A DNA stretch of 64,000 nt from Sphingopyxis sp. MSC1_008. GTDB lineage: Bacteria; Pseudomonadota; Alphaproteobacteria; Sphingomonadales; Sphingomonadaceae. The stretch spans positions 1 to 64,000 of the forward strand of contig NZ_JALPRD010000002.1 in the NCBI RefSeq assembly GCF_023197165.1, read 5' to 3'. The position numbers and the translations under genes are program-made. The notes beneath the pieces are model-generated. The model was given only the letters and a program-made list of their open reading frames with translations. It had not been told where the DNA came from and did not search any database. Shown here in pieces: positions 43,933 to 51,814 of this stretch. Positions within the stretch are counted from its first letter, which is position 1. Every line of letters starts with the position of its first letter.

Positions 43933-45948
43933 ATGACGGCACCGTTTAATTTCGGGCAGCTCAAATTTCTGAAGGCGCTGACCGAGGCGCTGTTTCACGA
44001 AGCCGAGATGGTGATTTCGGCCGATCAGGTCGTCGCCAATGTCTGCGACCTGTTCGAAAAGGTCGGCGGCACCAAGCTCGACGAGATCCAGCTGTCGCTG
44101 ACCGCGACCGAATTTGTCCTCGGCGGGCCCTTCTTCACCGAGAATGATGTCGCGGACCGCGCCGAGCGGCTGAAGGATCGGCTGCAGGATAGCCAGATCG
44201 ACCTGTTCCAGGACATGGCGCGGCTGCGCGGCGTCATCTACGCCTGCTATTACGGCCATTGGCAGCCCGGGCTCGAACCCGGCGACCAGGGTGCCAACGC
44301 CAACAATCCGGTGCACCGCCAGATCGGCTTCACGCTGCCGAAATTCCGCCAGCGCGGCAGCTATGACGTGCCGCTCGAACCCGTGCACGGGCGTGAGATC
44401 GACCCGGGGCATATCCTCGATGCTGACAGCCTCGAGGACGAATATGACGTGATCGTCATCGGTTCGGGCGCCGGGGGCGGGGTCGCGGCGTATAATATCG
44501 CGGCGCAGGGCTATAAGGTTCTGATCGTTGAGGCGGGTCCTTTCTATCCCAGCCACGCCATCACGCATCACGAACTCGACATGATCGCGAAGCTCTACAA
44601 GCATGGCGCGCTGCAAACCTCGACCAACCGCGATTTCGTCGTGTTCCAGGGGCGCTGCGTCGGCGGGTCGTCGACGATCAACAACGGGATATGTCTGCGC
44701 GTCAACGAGCCGGGACGCACGCACCCCGACGCCAGGGACGTGCTCGCCAAATGGGCGAGCATCGGCGCGCCGATCGACGCTGCGGCGTTCCACGCGAGCT
44801 ACGATGCAGTGCAGGCCAAGCTCGGCATCGCCCCGATCGAGCCGCGCAGCGGACGCCACAACGGGCCGCACCTGATCGAGGGCTGGCGCCGTTACGCGCA
44901 GGGATCGACCAATCCGCGCGACAGCCGAGCGATCGCCGACTGGTTCGCCAAGAATTTCGGCCCCCCGAACACCGCCAACGCCTGCGCCTATTGCGGCTAT
45001 TGCAATTCGGGTTGCGCCTATGGCCGCCGCATGGGGGTCGCGCAAACCTACCTGCCCGAGGCGTGCCGCGATTTCGGCGCGCGCATCCTGCCGGGGACAA
45101 AGGCCGATCGCATCGTCTGGCAAACCACCTATGACGGCCGGCGCGAGGCCGAGGCGGTGAAGCTGGTCCTGCCCGACGGATCGAAGACGCTCGTCCGCGC
45201 ACGCGTTGGCGTCGTCGTCGCCGCAGGCACGATCGCTTCGTCGAAGCTGCTCGACCGCAGCGACATCGACCGCACCGGCTATCAGGTCTCGCTCAATGTC
45301 GCCTCGCCCGTCGTCGCGCTGATGCCCGATGGCGCTGGCGGCGATGCGTGGGACGAGGACCAGATGTCGAGCTATGTCGATTGCGGCGACTTCCTGCTCG
45401 AAAGCCATTTCCAGCCGCCGATGTCGATGGCGTCGCTGATGCCCGGCTGGTTCGGCGACCATGCGGCGCGCATGAAGAATTTCGGCCGCGTCCATTCGGC
45501 GGGCATCTTGTTCCCCGCCGACCGGCGCGGGCAGATCGTCGACGGCAAGCTGAAATTCAGCCTCGACACCAGCGACGATTTACCGGTGCTGCGCGACGCG
45601 ATGGCGACGCTGACCAAAGTCCATTTCGCCGCGGGCGCGCTCGAATGCTATCCCGCGCTCGCGAAGGGGCAAAAAATCACGCCCGATATGGATATCGACG
45701 CCTTTTTCCGCGATGCGATCCGCGAACAGGATGATGTGACGCTGTCGAGCAGCCATCCGCACGGCGGCAATGCGATCAACGAGGACCCGCAATATGGCGT
45801 CGTTGACCTCGATTGCCGCGTCCACGAAACGACCAATGTCTTCGTCACCGACGCGAGTACCTTCCCGAGCTGCATCCGGGTTAACGCGCAATGGACGACG
45901 ATGGCGATGGCGCAATATGCGACCGGGCGGCACGATCCGTTCCGGTAA
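43933..45948 (+). CDS. GMC family oxidoreductase with ferredoxin-like cysteine motif
   Basis: From the ATG at 43933 the protein has 671 residues. Residues 1-165 form an N-terminal domain without clear identity (helical: FLKALTEALFHEAEMVISAD). The FAD-binding motif follows near residue 173 (YDVIVIGSGAGGGVAAYNIA, then LIVEAGPF). RCVGGSSTINNGICLRVNEP matches the GMC signature. The C-terminal block TDASTFPSCIRVNAQWTTMA closes the substrate-binding domain; the catalytic His is expected in SSSHPHGGNAINEDPQYG. Relatives include long-chain alcohol oxidases and glucose/choline-type dehydrogenases. Residues 351-361 hold C-A-Y-C-G-Y-C-N-S-G-C, that is CX2CX2CX3C, the spacing of a 4Fe-4S ferredoxin cluster. 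The electron acceptor and substrate are unknown. Confidence 0.85.
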   Translation: MTAPFNFGQLKFLKALTEALFHEAEMVISADQVVANVCDLFEKVGGTKLDEIQLSLTATEFVLGGPFFTENDVADRAERLKDRLQDSQIDLFQDMARLRGVIYACYYGHWQPGLEPGDQGANANNPVHRQIGFTLPKFRQRGSYDVPLEPVHGREIDPGHILDADSLEDEYDVIVIGSGAGGGVAAYNIAAQGYKVLIVEAGPFYPSHAITHHELDMIAKLYKHGALQTSTNRDFVVFQGRCVGGSSTINNGICLRVNEPGRTHPDARDVLAKWASIGAPIDAAAFHASYDAVQAKLGIAPIEPRSGRHNGPHLIEGWRRYAQGSTNPRDSRAIADWFAKNFGPPNTANACAYCGYCNSGCAYGRRMGVAQTYLPEACRDFGARILPGTKADRIVWQTTYDGRREAEAVKLVLPDGSKTLVRARVGVVVAAGTIASSKLLDRSDIDRTGYQVSLNVASPVVALMPDGAGGDAWDEDQMSSYVDCGDFLLESHFQPPMSMASLMPGWFGDHAARMKNFGRVHSAGILFPADRRGQIVDGKLKFSLDTSDDLPVLRDAMATLTKVHFAAGALECYPALAKGQKITPDMDIDAFFRDAIREQDDVTLSSSHPHGGNAINEDPQYGVVDLDCRVHETTNVFVTDASTFPSCIRVNAQWTTMAMAQYATGRHDPFR

Positions 45949-45963
45949 TACGCACCTCAAAAA

Positions 45964-46045
45964 TCCGTTCGCGTCGAGCGAAGTCGATACACTGTGAGGT
46001 CACGAGCTGGCGATAGGCATCTCGACTTCGCTCGATGCAAGCGGG
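45964..46045. repeat. Palindromic intergenic repeat, type B (copy 2)
   Basis: TCCGTTCGCGTCGAGCGAAG with TCGATACAC pairs with GGCATCTCGACTTCGCTCGA with TGCAAGCGGG. It is the same family as 17497-17580. It fills most of the gap between the GMC gene and trhO, ending 16 nt before the trhO ATG. Confidence 0.8.
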
Positions 46046-46061
46046 TAAGGGGAGCGCCGCC

Positions 46062-46790
46062 ATGACTTTCACCGTTGCCGCCCTCTACCGTTTCGCGCCA
46101 TTCGACGATCCCGCCGTGCTGCGCCAGCCGCTTATCGATCTTTGCGCCGCGGAAGGCGTCAGGGGCACGCTGCTGCTCGCGCGCGAAGGCGTCAACGGCA
46201 CGATCGCGGGCAGCGAGGCCGGCGTTGGCGCGGTGCTCGGCCATATTCGCGGCCTGCCCGACTGCGCCGAACTCGACGTCAAATATTCGGCCGCGACCGA
46301 GATGCCGTTCCAGCGGATGAAGGTGCGGCTCAAAAAGGAAATCGTGACGATGAAGGTGCCGGGGCTCGACCCCGCCCGCGACGCCGCTCCTTACGTGGAC
46401 CCCGCCGACTGGAACGCGCTCGTCGACGATCCGGACACTGTGCTCATCGACACGCGCAATGGCTTCGAGGTCGGCTATGGCAGCTTCGCGGGCGCGGTCG
46501 ATCCCGAAACCAAAAGCTTCGGCGAATTTCCCGACTGGTGGCGCGCCAACGCCGATCGTTTCGCGGGGAAGCGCGTCGCGATGTTCTGCACCGGCGGCAT
46601 CCGCTGCGAAAAATCGACCGCCTTCCTCCGCCACGAGGGGGTCGAGGACGTCGTTCACCTGAAAGGCGGCATCCTCGCCTATCTCGAACAAGTGCCCGAG
46701 ACTGACAGCCGCTGGCAGGGCAGCTGCTTCGTCTTCGACGAGCGGGTGAGCGTCGGGCACGGGCTGATCGAGGTCCGCGAGAAGGAATAG
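46062..46790 (+). CDS. trhO: tRNA uridine(34) hydroxylase TrhO (rhodanese-related), short form
   Basis: TrhO adds oxygen to U34 of certain tRNAs on the path to 5-methoxy- or carboxymethoxyuridine. The 242-residue protein has the N-terminal ferredoxin-like domain (FTVAALYRFAPFDDP, GTLLLAREGVNGTIAG) and the central rhodanese domain with its active Cys in AMFCTGGIRCEKSTAFLRHE. It ends shortly after SCFVFDERVSVGHGLIE. E. coli TrhO continues from this point with a cysteine-rich tail that is absent here. The ATG at 46062 lies 16 nt after the repeat. Confidence 0.9.
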   Translation: MTFTVAALYRFAPFDDPAVLRQPLIDLCAAEGVRGTLLLAREGVNGTIAGSEAGVGAVLGHIRGLPDCAELDVKYSAATEMPFQRMKVRLKKEIVTMKVPGLDPARDAAPYVDPADWNALVDDPDTVLIDTRNGFEVGYGSFAGAVDPETKSFGEFPDWWRANADRFAGKRVAMFCTGGIRCEKSTAFLRHEGVEDVVHLKGGILAYLEQVPETDSRWQGSCFVFDERVSVGHGLIEVREKE

Positions 46791-46842
46791 CGGGAGCCGC
46801 CGTTGCTCCATTTCCTGTCGATGGATAGGGCGGCCTCGGCTG

Positions 46843-48177
46843 CTAGCCGACCGTCAACGTATAGGTCACCTTGTAATCGCTGGCGTCGCCATCCAGCGTC
46901 TTCGTGAACGCTCCCGGCGCCTCGCCGATGTCGATCGTCCCGATATTGTCGCTGCCGCCGATATCGTCGAACTCGCGGAGCTGGAAACTCACCGGCTGGT
47001 CGAACTCGAAACTTTGGGGCACCGCCCAGCTTTCACCCTTCTTGATCGAGAATATCTCGCTCTTACCCTCGGGAAAGCGCTGCCCCGTGTTGAAACGCAG
47101 GAACAGTTGGTCGGGCAATCCGAGCCCCAGGCGCCCGGTCAGCTTGATGCATTCGACGCGTATGTTTGACAGCGTGAATTTCCGCGCCGCCGGTCGCGCC
47201 GCGGGGGCTGGCTCTTTCATGGCGACCATCGTGAAAGGCGGGATGGCCGCGCCGGGATCTTTCTGCAGGCGGGTGATGTTCTCGCCCGCTTGCCCGGCAT
47301 ATTTGCCCGCCGGGAATTCTGCGAGATAGGCGCTGAAGGCACCAACGCTGTTTTCGGCCATTGCGCCCTTCCACAACAATTCCTCCAGCCCGCTGCGGTT
47401 GTCCGATGCTGGTGCACTCGCCAGCACCGTGCGCGGCACCAGATAGACCGGCGTTCCCGTAATGCTCGCGCTGACAAACGGCCGCTGGCTGCCGGCAGTC
47501 GCCTGCAACACATCGTCGCGGATCAGGCCGCCGAGCAACTGCACGGGCATATCGGGCTGCGGCAGGCGTTTCGCGAGCGAGGTCGCAAAGGGCGAATTGC
47601 CGCTCGTCCCGTCGGCCGCGGTCTGCCCCGGCGCCGCGGCAAAGATGACGAGCACATCGTCGGCCTCGACGCCCGCCAGCCCGTTCACCACCGCGCGCGT
47701 TCCCGACCGCCACGAGCGTCCGAACGGGTTGTTGCGGCACGAATCGAGCACGACCATGCGAATCTGCGCCCCCGACACCGATTCCATCAACCGGTCGAGG
47801 TTGATCGCCTCATAGGGCAGGTCGAGGTCCGATTTCAGCTGCGCGTCGGTCGGGATCAGCCAGTTCTTGCCCTGCGCCTCGATCCCGTGCCCGGCATAAT
47901 AGACCATCGCAACCTCCGCCCCGTCGGCCTTGGCGCGAAAATCGCGCATCGCCTTTTGGAAGTCGTTGACCGCGAGGTCGGCGGCGATCGTCACCTCGTC
48001 GAACCCGGCCTGCTTGGCCGACGCCGCGATGATCTTGATGTCGTTCGCCGGGTTCACCAGCCGGCTGGTGTTCGCATAGTCACCATTGCCGATGATCAGC
48101 GCGACCTTGCGCGCCTCGGCCGCGGGCGGCGCGAGGAGGAACAGCGCGGTGAGGGTGACAAGCCAGAATCGCATCAT
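46843..48177 (-). CDS. Secreted caspase-like (peptidase C14) protein
   Basis: The 444-residue protein has a signal peptide (MMRFWLVTLTALFLLAPPAA, cleavage near AEA) and then a caspase/metacaspase domain at residues 22-240. The catalytic His is in MVYYAGHGIEAQGKNW and the Cys in MVVLDSCRNNPFGRSW. The opening KVALIIGNGDYAN is also conserved. Residues 260-310 include a TPR/SEL1-like helix region (NSVGAFSAYLAEFPAGKYAG). The C-terminal 120 residues form a further beta-rich domain (FTLSNIRVECIKLTGRLG). Export places it in the periplasm. Its target is unknown. Confidence 0.86.
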   Translation of the reverse strand: MMRFWLVTLTALFLLAPPAAEARKVALIIGNGDYANTSRLVNPANDIKIIAASAKQAGFDEVTIAADLAVNDFQKAMRDFRAKADGAEVAMVYYAGHGIEAQGKNWLIPTDAQLKSDLDLPYEAINLDRLMESVSGAQIRMVVLDSCRNNPFGRSWRSGTRAVVNGLAGVEADDVLVIFAAAPGQTAADGTSGNSPFATSLAKRLPQPDMPVQLLGGLIRDDVLQATAGSQRPFVSASITGTPVYLVPRTVLASAPASDNRSGLEELLWKGAMAENSVGAFSAYLAEFPAGKYAGQAGENITRLQKDPGAAIPPFTMVAMKEPAPAARPAARKFTLSNIRVECIKLTGRLGLGLPDQLFLRFNTGQRFPEGKSEIFSIKKGESWAVPQSFEFDQPVSFQLREFDDIGGSDNIGTIDIGEAPGAFTKTLDGDASDYKVTYTLTVG

Positions 48178-48192
48178 CTCGCAATCCTTTCT

Positions 48193-48816
48193 CTAGGCGA
48201 GGCGCGCCGCGCCATATTCATACCAGCCGAAAGGCCGCGGGGTTTTGGGAATGTAAGCGGCCGCCTGCCGGTCGACGGCAAAGCCCGCCTTTTCATAGGC
48301 ATCGCCGATCGGCCGGGTCAGGTGGCAATTGCCGCCGATGCGTTTCCACACCGGCTCGATCCGCCGCTGCCACTTGGCGACGCCCGGGTCCGGCGCGGCG
48401 CCATGCTCGAGGAACAGCGCGGTCCCGCCCGGCTTCAGCACGCGGCGGATTTCGCTCAGCACCGCCGCCTGATCGTGAACCGAGCACAGCGTGAAAGTCG
48501 TGACGACCGTATCGAAAGACCCGCTCGCGAACGGCATCGCCTCACCGACACCTTCGCGGATATCGGCCTCGATCCCGCGCGCTGCCGCCGCCGCGACGCT
48601 CATCGCGAGCAGTTCGGGCGAGGGGTCGAGCCCGCTGAAGCTGTCGATCTGCCCCGGCCGGTAGAATTCCATGTTGATCCCGCCGCCGCAGCCAAGCTCG
48701 AGCACATGCCCGCGCGCATGCGGCACGACCTTGCTCCGCACCTTCATGATCTGCCCCTGCGAGCAGGCGCATTTGATCAGTCGCGGCACCCCATGACGTT
48801 CCCACCAGCTTGCCAT
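48193..48816 (-). CDS. Class I SAM-dependent methyltransferase
   Basis: The 207-residue protein contains a complete type 11 methyltransferase core. Motif I is HVLELGCGGGINMEFY (SAM-binding glycines), motif II is FSGLDPSPELLAM, followed by EGVGEAMPFASGSFDTVVTT and the post-motif LKPGGTALFLEHG. The N-terminal WWERHGVPRLIKCACSQGQ and the C-terminal PFGWYEYGAARL vary from common quinone or phospholipid methyltransferases. The phospholipid/small-molecule (PmtA-like) branch is possible. The substrate is unknown. It lies 15 nt upstream of the caspase-like gene on the same strand and starts 92 nt from the divergent trxB. Confidence 0.85.
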   Translation of the reverse strand: MASWWERHGVPRLIKCACSQGQIMKVRSKVVPHARGHVLELGCGGGINMEFYRPGQIDSFSGLDPSPELLAMSVAAAAARGIEADIREGVGEAMPFASGSFDTVVTTFTLCSVHDQAAVLSEIRRVLKPGGTALFLEHGAAPDPGVAKWQRRIEPVWKRIGGNCHLTRPIGDAYEKAGFAVDRQAAAYIPKTPRPFGWYEYGAARLA

Positions 48817-48908
48817 TCGCCAGTCTCCCCTTGGCGCGGAAGGTGACCCTTGCTAGCGCACTTGGCAACACCCATCTGTGCCTGTCCGCACACCCAGGAA
48901 AGATCGTC

Positions 48909-49874
48909 ATGCCCAGCGTTCACCACACGAAAATGCTCATCCTCGGCTCCGGCCCCGCCGGCCTGTCGGCCGCGATTTACGCGGCGCGCGCGGGCATGAT
49001 GCCGATCGTGGTGCAGGGGCTGCAACCCGGCGGCCAGCTGACGATCACCACCGACGTCGAAAACTACCCGGGTTTCGCCGAGGTCGTGCAGGGCCCGTGG
49101 CTGATGGAACAGATGACGGCGCAGGCGATGCACGTCGGCACCAGCATGATCTGGGACACGATCGTCGACGTCGATTTCTCGCGCCGCCCGTTCAAGCTGA
49201 CCGGCGACGGCGGCGACGTCTATATGGCTGAAACGCTAGTGATCGCGACCGGCGCACAGGCCAAATGGCTCGGCGTTCCGGGCGAGCAGGAACTGGGCGG
49301 CAAGGGCGTGTCGGCATGCGCGACGTGCGACGGTTTCTTCTATCGCGGCAAGAAGGTCGTCGTGATCGGCGGCGGTAACACCGCGGTCGAGGAAGCGCTT
49401 TACCTCACCAACCACAGCGAAGACGTCACGCTGATCCATCGCCGCGATCACCTCCGCGCCGAAAAGATCCTGCAGGACCGGTTGATGGTCAATCCGAAGA
49501 TCAAAGTGCTCTGGAACAAGCGCGTCGATCGTTTCGTCGCGGGCGAAGGCGTTTCTGGCCTGGTCGGCGTCGACCTGATCGACACCGTCACCGGCGAGGC
49601 AAGCCATGAGCCCACCGACGGCGGTTTCGTCGCGATCGGCCACAGCCCCGCGACCGAGCTGTTCAAGGGCAAGCTGCCGCTCGACGACGACGGCTATCTG
49701 CAGATCACGCCGGGCACGTCGCTGACCTCGGTCCCCGGCGTTTTTGCCGCGGGCGACGTCGCCGACAAGGTCTATCGCCAGGCGGTGACCGCCGCGGGCA
49801 TGGGCTGCATGGCGGCGCTCGACGCCGAGCGGTTTTTGGCCGAGGCCGAATATCACGCGATGGCGGATGCCTGA
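48909..49874 (+). CDS. trxB: Thioredoxin-disulfide reductase
   Basis: TrxB uses NADPH to reduce thioredoxin through an FAD and a redox-active disulfide. From the ATG at 48909 it has 321 residues. The FAD motif is MLILGSGPAGLSAAIYAAR, the disulfide motif CATC is in SACATCDGFFYRG, and the NADPH motif is VVVIGGGNTAVEEAL. VPGVFAAGDVADKVYRQAVT closes the FAD domain. The open frame runs 33 codons further upstream, but without family similarity. All parts agree with the classical low-molecular-weight enzyme. Confidence 0.96.
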   Translation: MPSVHHTKMLILGSGPAGLSAAIYAARAGMMPIVVQGLQPGGQLTITTDVENYPGFAEVVQGPWLMEQMTAQAMHVGTSMIWDTIVDVDFSRRPFKLTGDGGDVYMAETLVIATGAQAKWLGVPGEQELGGKGVSACATCDGFFYRGKKVVVIGGGNTAVEEALYLTNHSEDVTLIHRRDHLRAEKILQDRLMVNPKIKVLWNKRVDRFVAGEGVSGLVGVDLIDTVTGEASHEPTDGGFVAIGHSPATELFKGKLPLDDDGYLQITPGTSLTSVPGVFAAGDVADKVYRQAVTAAGMGCMAALDAERFLAEAEYHAMADA

Positions 49875-49881
49875 ACAATCC

Positions 49882-49960
49882 CGTCGCCCCCGCGAAGGCG
49901 GGGGCCGCTGGCAACCTTACGCGACGCCGATAGCGGCCCCCGCCTTCGCGGGGGCGACGG
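49882..49960. repeat. Palindromic intergenic repeat, type A (copy 3)
   Basis: CGTCGCCCCCGCGAAGGCGG with GGGCCGCT pairs with AGCGGCCCCCGCCTTCGCGG with GGGCGACGG. The spacer resembles that of copy 1 (CTGGCAACCTTACGCGACGC versus CTGGCATTTCTAAAGCAACG), so these two copies are close relatives. It fills the gap between the convergent trxB and hydrolase 1 genes and abuts the hydrolase stop codon. Confidence 0.88.
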
Positions 49961-50755
49961 TTATTTGAGTGCCGCCAAAATCCGTGCCGCCAACCACTCC
50001 CCATCATCCCCGGCAAAGCTGTGCGACGCGCTGGCGAGACGTTCGACCGGAACGCGATTCAGCGTCGAGGGGCATTTTTCGATGAACGCCTGCGCGGTCC
50101 GGTCGCCGCTCGCGAGCAGGATCGTAGTGGGTGTGTCCAGCTCGGTGATGGCCCGGTCGATCTGCGCCGCGAGACTGTCGGGCGCAGCGGGCGCGACCGG
50201 CGCCTTGAGCGCCGAAATGCCGCGAAACAGCTTTCGGAAATCGACCTCACCCTTGATCAGCCTGAGCAGGCTTTTCGGATCCTTGAGACGCGCCAGATAC
50301 CGCGCGCGGATCGCCGACGCCGGAGGCAGCGCCGGCTCCTCGGCTTCTTCCGCGTCGCCGTCGTAAGTCCACGGATTCGCCACGATCAGCCCGTCGAGCG
50401 CCAGCGGCTGGTGCAGCAACAACGCGCTCGCCGCATCGCAATTTCCGAACGCGACGATATGCGTCACCTGCGCCGCCGCCTCGCGAAACGCCGCAATCGC
50501 CGCGCCAATATCGGGCCCGCTGCTCTCGAAGCCGCCGTTCGCCCCCTCGCTGTCGCCGGTCCCGCGCCGGTCGAAACGAAACACCGGATGCCCCGCCTCG
50601 GCGATCCGCGCCGCCAGCATCGCCATCCCGCGATGCGCGCCGCTGCGAATCTCGTTGCCCCCCGATACGATGAGCAGGCCGGTACTGCCCGTCGCCTCGT
50701 CGAGCGTCGCGGCGAGCGTAGCGCCTTCGCATTCGAAGCTCAGCTGACGCCGCAT
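49961..50755 (-). CDS. Alpha/beta hydrolase, exosortase A system-associated type 1
   Basis: The 264-residue protein starts at ATG 50755 with GGAG seven bases upstream; an ATG four codons earlier (50767) is possible. It belongs to the short hydrolases found beside XrtA loci. RQLSFECEGATLAATLDEAT opens the domain, RFDRRGTGDSEG follows, and VAFGNCDAASALLLH takes the place of the usual GXSXG elbow, with Cys in GNCDAA as the nucleophile candidate. The His would be in SASHSFAGDDGEW. It overlaps the end of the type 2 hydrolase gene by 16 nt. The natural substrate is unknown; a thioester from the neighbouring acyl carrier protein is a reasonable guess. Confidence 0.8.
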   Translation of the reverse strand: MRRQLSFECEGATLAATLDEATGSTGLLIVSGGNEIRSGAHRGMAMLAARIAEAGHPVFRFDRRGTGDSEGANGGFESSGPDIGAAIAAFREAAAQVTHIVAFGNCDAASALLLHQPLALDGLIVANPWTYDGDAEEAEEPALPPASAIRARYLARLKDPKSLLRLIKGEVDFRKLFRGISALKAPVAPAAPDSLAAQIDRAITELDTPTTILLASGDRTAQAFIEKCPSTLNRVPVERLASASHSFAGDDGEWLAARILAALK

Positions 50756-51441
50756 GTCTTGCTCCATGCGGAAATATCGGCGGCGATCGCTTCCGCCATG
50801 GCGGCGTCCTCGCCGGGTTCGGCGCGCAGCCACAGCGGGGTTCCCGCGATACCGTCGGCGCCCAGGCCCACGCTGCGCAACGGCTCCACCCCCTGCGCTT
50901 CGCTGGTGCCGAGCTGCGCGACCATGGCGGATGACAGGTGATTGCCGGCCAGCAATAGCGGTCCGCTTTTCGCTTCATCCTGAAGCGCTTCGAGCGAAGA
51001 CGCGACACCAGCCTCACGGTCGGCGCTAACGCGCGCGCGCATCAACGTACGGAGCAGCGACGCGCCGCCGACGGGCGCAAGGCGCCACCATGCCGCGGCT
51101 TTCGCCTTGTGATCGATCAGCGCGCCGCCGCGAAACGAAGCGATGATCGTCGGGCCATCGATTCCGGATATCACCTCGGCGAGCGCGTCCTGCCAGCGAG
51201 CCAGATCGACCTCGACGAGCGGAACAAGGCTCTCATTGTGCCCCGGCAGGTCGGGCAGCACCGCTGCAAATCCCTCGGCCGCCAGTGCGCGCATCGCAAG
51301 CACCAAGGTGCGGCGCGTGCGGTTCGCTTCCTCGAACAGCGGCGGGACGATCAGGACAGTGGCGCGGGGTATGCCCGCGGGGGCGATGCGCAGGATATGT
51401 TCGGCGGTCTGCGTAAGCACTCGCATTTCCCACATCGTCAT
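50740..51441 (-). CDS. Alpha/beta hydrolase-like protein, exosortase A system-associated type 2
   Basis: The protein has up to 233 residues. The first ATG (51441) lies inside the arm of the type E repeat; later in-frame ATGs at 51435 and 51426 are alternatives. ATVLIVPPLFEEANRTRRTL and VLPDLPGHNESLVP are marks of the type 2 hydrolases of XrtA loci. IIASFRGGALIDH stands at the nucleophile position with Phe-Arg in place of the GXSXG serine, so catalysis by the classical mechanism is doubtful. It is coupled to hydrolase 1 downstream. Confidence 0.78.
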   Translation of the reverse strand: MTMWEMRVLTQTAEHILRIAPAGIPRATVLIVPPLFEEANRTRRTLVLAMRALAAEGFAAVLPDLPGHNESLVPLVEVDLARWQDALAEVISGIDGPTIIASFRGGALIDHKAKAAAWWRLAPVGGASLLRTLMRARVSADREAGVASSLEALQDEAKSGPLLLAGNHLSSAMVAQLGTSEAQGVEPLRSVGLGADGIAGTPLWLRAEPGEDAAMAEAIAADISAWSKTCGVS

Positions 51442-51512
51442 CCCGGCGAAGGCCGGGATCTCACCGTCGCGTTTTCCGCTGCGGCGAGATCCCGGCCTTC
51501 GCCGGGATGACG
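51436..51512. repeat. Palindromic intergenic repeat, type E
   Basis: CGTCATCCCGGCGAAGGCCG with GGATCTC pairs with GAGATCCCGGCCTTCGCCGG with GATGACG. Each arm again self-pairs (CCCGGC...GCCGGG). It occupies nearly the whole gap between the acyl carrier protein gene and hydrolase 2. Its left arm contains the farthest-upstream in-frame ATG of hydrolase 2. Confidence 0.85.
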
Positions 51513-51535
51513 GTAAGGAGAGCGAGGAACCACCT

Positions 51536-51814
51536 TTAGTCGGTCACTTTGCGCAGCGAAAAGGCGAGCAAATTGCCGTAAGTTTCAAAGATTTCGCCAT
51601 CGATCTCATCATCGTCGATGAGGATGCCCAGCCGGTCTTCCATCTCGGTTAGCACCGTCGCGACCGCCATCGAATCGAATTCGGGAAGCTCGCCGAACAG
51701 CCCGCTGTCCTCGGTCAGCGCGGCGGCGCGCGCTTCGCCCAGGCCGAGCACATCGGCAAGCAGGGCGCGAAGGGTGGCGTCGACGCCGGATGCTTTGGAC
51801 GTGGCTTCGGTCAT
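51536..51814 (-). CDS. Acyl carrier protein of the XrtA locus
   Basis: The 92-residue protein (ATG 51814, ribosome-binding site AGGAAAG) is a phosphopantetheine-binding carrier. The attachment serine is in LPEFDSMAVATVLTEMEDRL, in the expected (D)S(M/L) context at the start of helix II, near residue 48. The N-terminal LRALLADVLGLGEARAAALT and the C-terminal EIFETYGNLLAFS fit the four-helix fold. Acidic residues dominate, as usual for ACPs. Its start overlaps the stop of the GNAT gene by 4 nt (ATGA), so both are made together. Carrier proteins of this kind accompany XrtA systems and probably hold an acyl or aminoacyl group. Confidence 0.88.
   Translation of the reverse strand: MTEATSKASGVDATLRALLADVLGLGEARAAALTEDSGLFGELPEFDSMAVATVLTEMEDRLGILIDDDEIDGEIFETYGNLLAFSLRKVTD

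Noticed and set aside
49882..49960. CRISPR-like repeats
   Set aside because: The repeats are single, palindromic and scattered, without regular spacers or nearby cas genes.
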